This document shows positions 4,291-5,408 of a DNA stretch of 5,408 nucleotides, one piece after another. This stretch comes from Clostridiaceae bacterium. GTDB lineage: Bacteria; Bacillota_A; Clostridia; Clostridiales; Clostridiaceae. The DNA lies in assembly GCA_029256485.1 (NCBI GenBank), contig JAQSXU010000264.1:1-5408 (forward strand), in the 5' to 3' direction. The position numbers and the translations under genes are program-made. The notes beneath the pieces are model-generated. The model was not told the origin of the DNA. It did no database searches and was given only the letters and a program-made list of their open reading frames with translations. How positions within the stretch are numbered: position 1 is the first letter of the stretch; the number at the start of each line of letters is the position of its first letter.

Positions 4291-5379
4291 ATAACCACAC
4301 CTATAATCATAGTTACGAGAATTTGGCTTGTGACGCTTTCCACAATGAGGACAGGTCTGAGAACTATATGCTTCACTTACTTTTATCATTTCTATTCCAT
4401 ATCGTTCCAATTTGTTTCGTAGCTGTAAAGTGAGTTCTCCATAGTTCCATTCGTTTAATTTCTGACCAACCATTTTACCAATCTTTTCAGATGAATTTCG
4501 AGTGCAGTTGTCTAAATCACCATAGTAAACTTTAGAAATATTATTCTCTAAGCAGTAATCGAGATATAATTTTGATATCTTATGAACACAGTCAAATATC
4601 TGCCTTTCTGTCTTATACTTTAAATTCCATAATGCATTTCTATATGTCTTATATTGTTTACTATGCTTTTTACATTTCGACATTTTACTTCTTAATTTAC
4701 CTTGTTCTTTATCTCTTAACCTCTTGATACTTCTTAATTTTCTTCCAGTAATAATTATTGCATGTCCATTATTATCTATAGATGTAATGCTATGTATTTC
4801 TCCAAGATCAATAGCCGCTGAATTATTGGATTGAATTAATTGTTGTATATCTTCTTCCTTATATTTAATTACTAAATATAATCCATTACGATATACCAAT
4901 TCAATCTCTTTAATATCTTGTGGAATGTTTTTTGTATAACATTTGACAGGTGGATTGTTTATTTTCTTACCATTTTCATCATGCGATATTGGTCTTGATA
5001 ATTTTATCAATCCTTTCTCAAAATCATATTTAATACTTTGATAATCCCAACCTGTATTAAAATACTTCTTTTTCTTATAAGGTAATTTTACTTTATTGCT
5101 TGTATCATGCTTTGCTTTAATTGACCTAAACATTGAATCTCTTGCAAACATATACTTTCTATAAACATAGTAAATTCCTTTTGCGTGAAGATTGTTATAA
5201 CACTTAACTGCTGTTTGTATAGTTCTCATATCCATATATTTTTTATTATTTGTATAATATTCTTTATCAATCTTCACGCAATAATTCCAAACTTCGGCTG
5301 ACAATTTGTTCAGTCTCAATAAATAATGATAATCAGTTTTGCTACACTTAACTGGTATTATTTTTGTTTTATATATTAT
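4189..5379 (-). CDS. tnpB: TnpB RNA-guided nuclease (IS605 OrfB family), possibly inactive
   Basis: The first canonical start is TTG 5319 (376 aa), but the frame is open to 5382 and encodes IIYKTKIIPVK, the typical TnpB N-terminus (K-x-[YF]-K-x-[RK]-[IL]-x-P). The real start is therefore about 20 codons earlier, where two ATA codons (5379-5374) follow the ribosome binding site AAGGG. In the 376-residue numbering, the RuvC-I Asp is D171 (AIDLGE) and the RuvC-III Asp is D348 (HRDLVGAINIL). The RuvC-II position reads YYGDLDN (265-271), with Gly where many members have catalytic Glu; a known TnpB subclass has this G-D-L form. The zinc finger has C323-x2-C326 but only C341 in the second half (YDYRCGY, where Y339 is expected to be Cys). 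Length is normal for the family. Loss of a zinc ligand and the missing standard start suggest decay or a relaxed variant. Confidence 0.85.
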   Translation of the reverse strand: MIYKTKIIPVKCSKTDYHYLLRLNKLSAEVWNYCVKIDKEYYTNNKKYMDMRTIQTAVKCYNNLHAKGIYYVYRKYMFARDSMFRSIKAKHDTSNKVKLPYKKKKYFNTGWDYQSIKYDFEKGLIKLSRPISHDENGKKINNPPVKCYTKNIPQDIKEIELVYRNGLYLVIKYKEEDIQQLIQSNNSAAIDLGEIHSITSIDNNGHAIIITGRKLRSIKRLRDKEQGKLRSKMSKCKKHSKQYKTYRNALWNLKYKTERQIFDCVHKISKLYLDYCLENNISKVYYGDLDNCTRNSSEKIGKMVGQKLNEWNYGELTLQLRNKLERYGIEMIKVSEAYSSQTCPHCGKRHKPNSRNYDYRCGYHQHRDLVGAINILNFNEDIKQEYHTSFKYLRIE

Positions 5380-5408
5380 CTGTCACATCCCTTCTATTTC
5401 ACGATAAA

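Larger units (their letters stand above)
4117..5408 (-). mobile_element. TnpB-only insertion element (IS200/IS605 or IS607 type), left end outside the window
   Basis: The element consists of a tnpB gene followed by a structured repeat that should be its right end. No tnpA (Y1 or serine transposase) lies in the visible part, so it is either a stand-alone tnpB element or has tnpA to the right of the window. The right boundary is probably at the end of a repeat copy (near 4127) or in the degenerate fragment at 4117-4126 (GGACTACTTA). I could not identify a left end or target site in the few dozen bases before tnpB. Confidence 0.6.

Noticed and set aside
4219..4422. Plus-strand open frame opposite the tnpB zinc finger
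   Set aside because: It is antisense to the conserved zinc finger and RuvC-III codons of tnpB and has no ribosome binding site.
5380..5395. TGA read as an amino acid, joining the upstream ATG to tnpB
   Set aside because: ATG-TGA directly upstream is in frame, but reading through TGA gives no start for the zinc-ribbon gene, where the next upstream codons include TAG. Nothing else in the window suggests code reassignment.

Overview
The window is about 70% A+T. Apart from the unresolved right edge, every supported gene lies on the minus strand, so transcription runs from high to low coordinates. Genes are tightly packed (gaps mostly 1-60 nt), have strong AGGAG-type ribosome binding sites and mostly encode 55-165 aa proteins. 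Several resemble small-protein families common in phages and prophages of Clostridium-like Bacillota: the LAAYEDT protein, the FETNSSSTHSI proteins, the C-x2-C-x5-C protein and a phage-type radical SAM protein. The best reading is an accessory (early or 'moron'-like) gene cluster of a low-GC Firmicutes phage, prophage or phage-like plasmid. No structural, replication or integration gene is visible, so the replicon type is inferred.

Layout in the direction of transcription. At 5379-4189 is a TnpB (IS200/IS605- or IS607-type RNA-guided nuclease). It is followed by a perfect tandem 31-bp repeat that should be the 3' end of its omega RNA and the right end of the element. Next come a zinc-ribbon/coiled-coil protein (4029-3619), an LAAYEDT phage protein (3617-3321), and two adjacent paralogues sharing an almost identical N-terminal motif (3277-2786 and 2772-2386). 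Fourteen bases later a 299-aa radical SAM enzyme begins (2371-1472). Then follow four small proteins: 55 aa, 56 aa and strongly acidic, 80 aa Cys-rich, and 88 aa Cys-rich. A consensus-quality sigma-A promoter (402-374) drives a 93-aa gene, and a new gene starts at position 12 and runs off the left edge.

The genes from 3617 to 1472 look like one co-translated unit: four consecutive genes share an almost identical RBS/start cassette ending AATAATATG. The following small genes use a different cassette containing TTGGAAAGG. The most suggestive functional link is the radical SAM enzyme placed immediately after two proteins with a shared Ser/Thr-rich N-terminus, which would be natural candidates for its substrates or partners. 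This is inference from context only.

A second theme is translation starts. Three genes (tnpB, the zinc-ribbon gene, the 93-aa gene) lack ATG/GTG/TTG at the position set by the Shine-Dalgarno sequence and by protein family expectations, and all three have ATA there. TnpB also shows a probable lost zinc-ligand Cys (Tyr instead), so it may be decaying.
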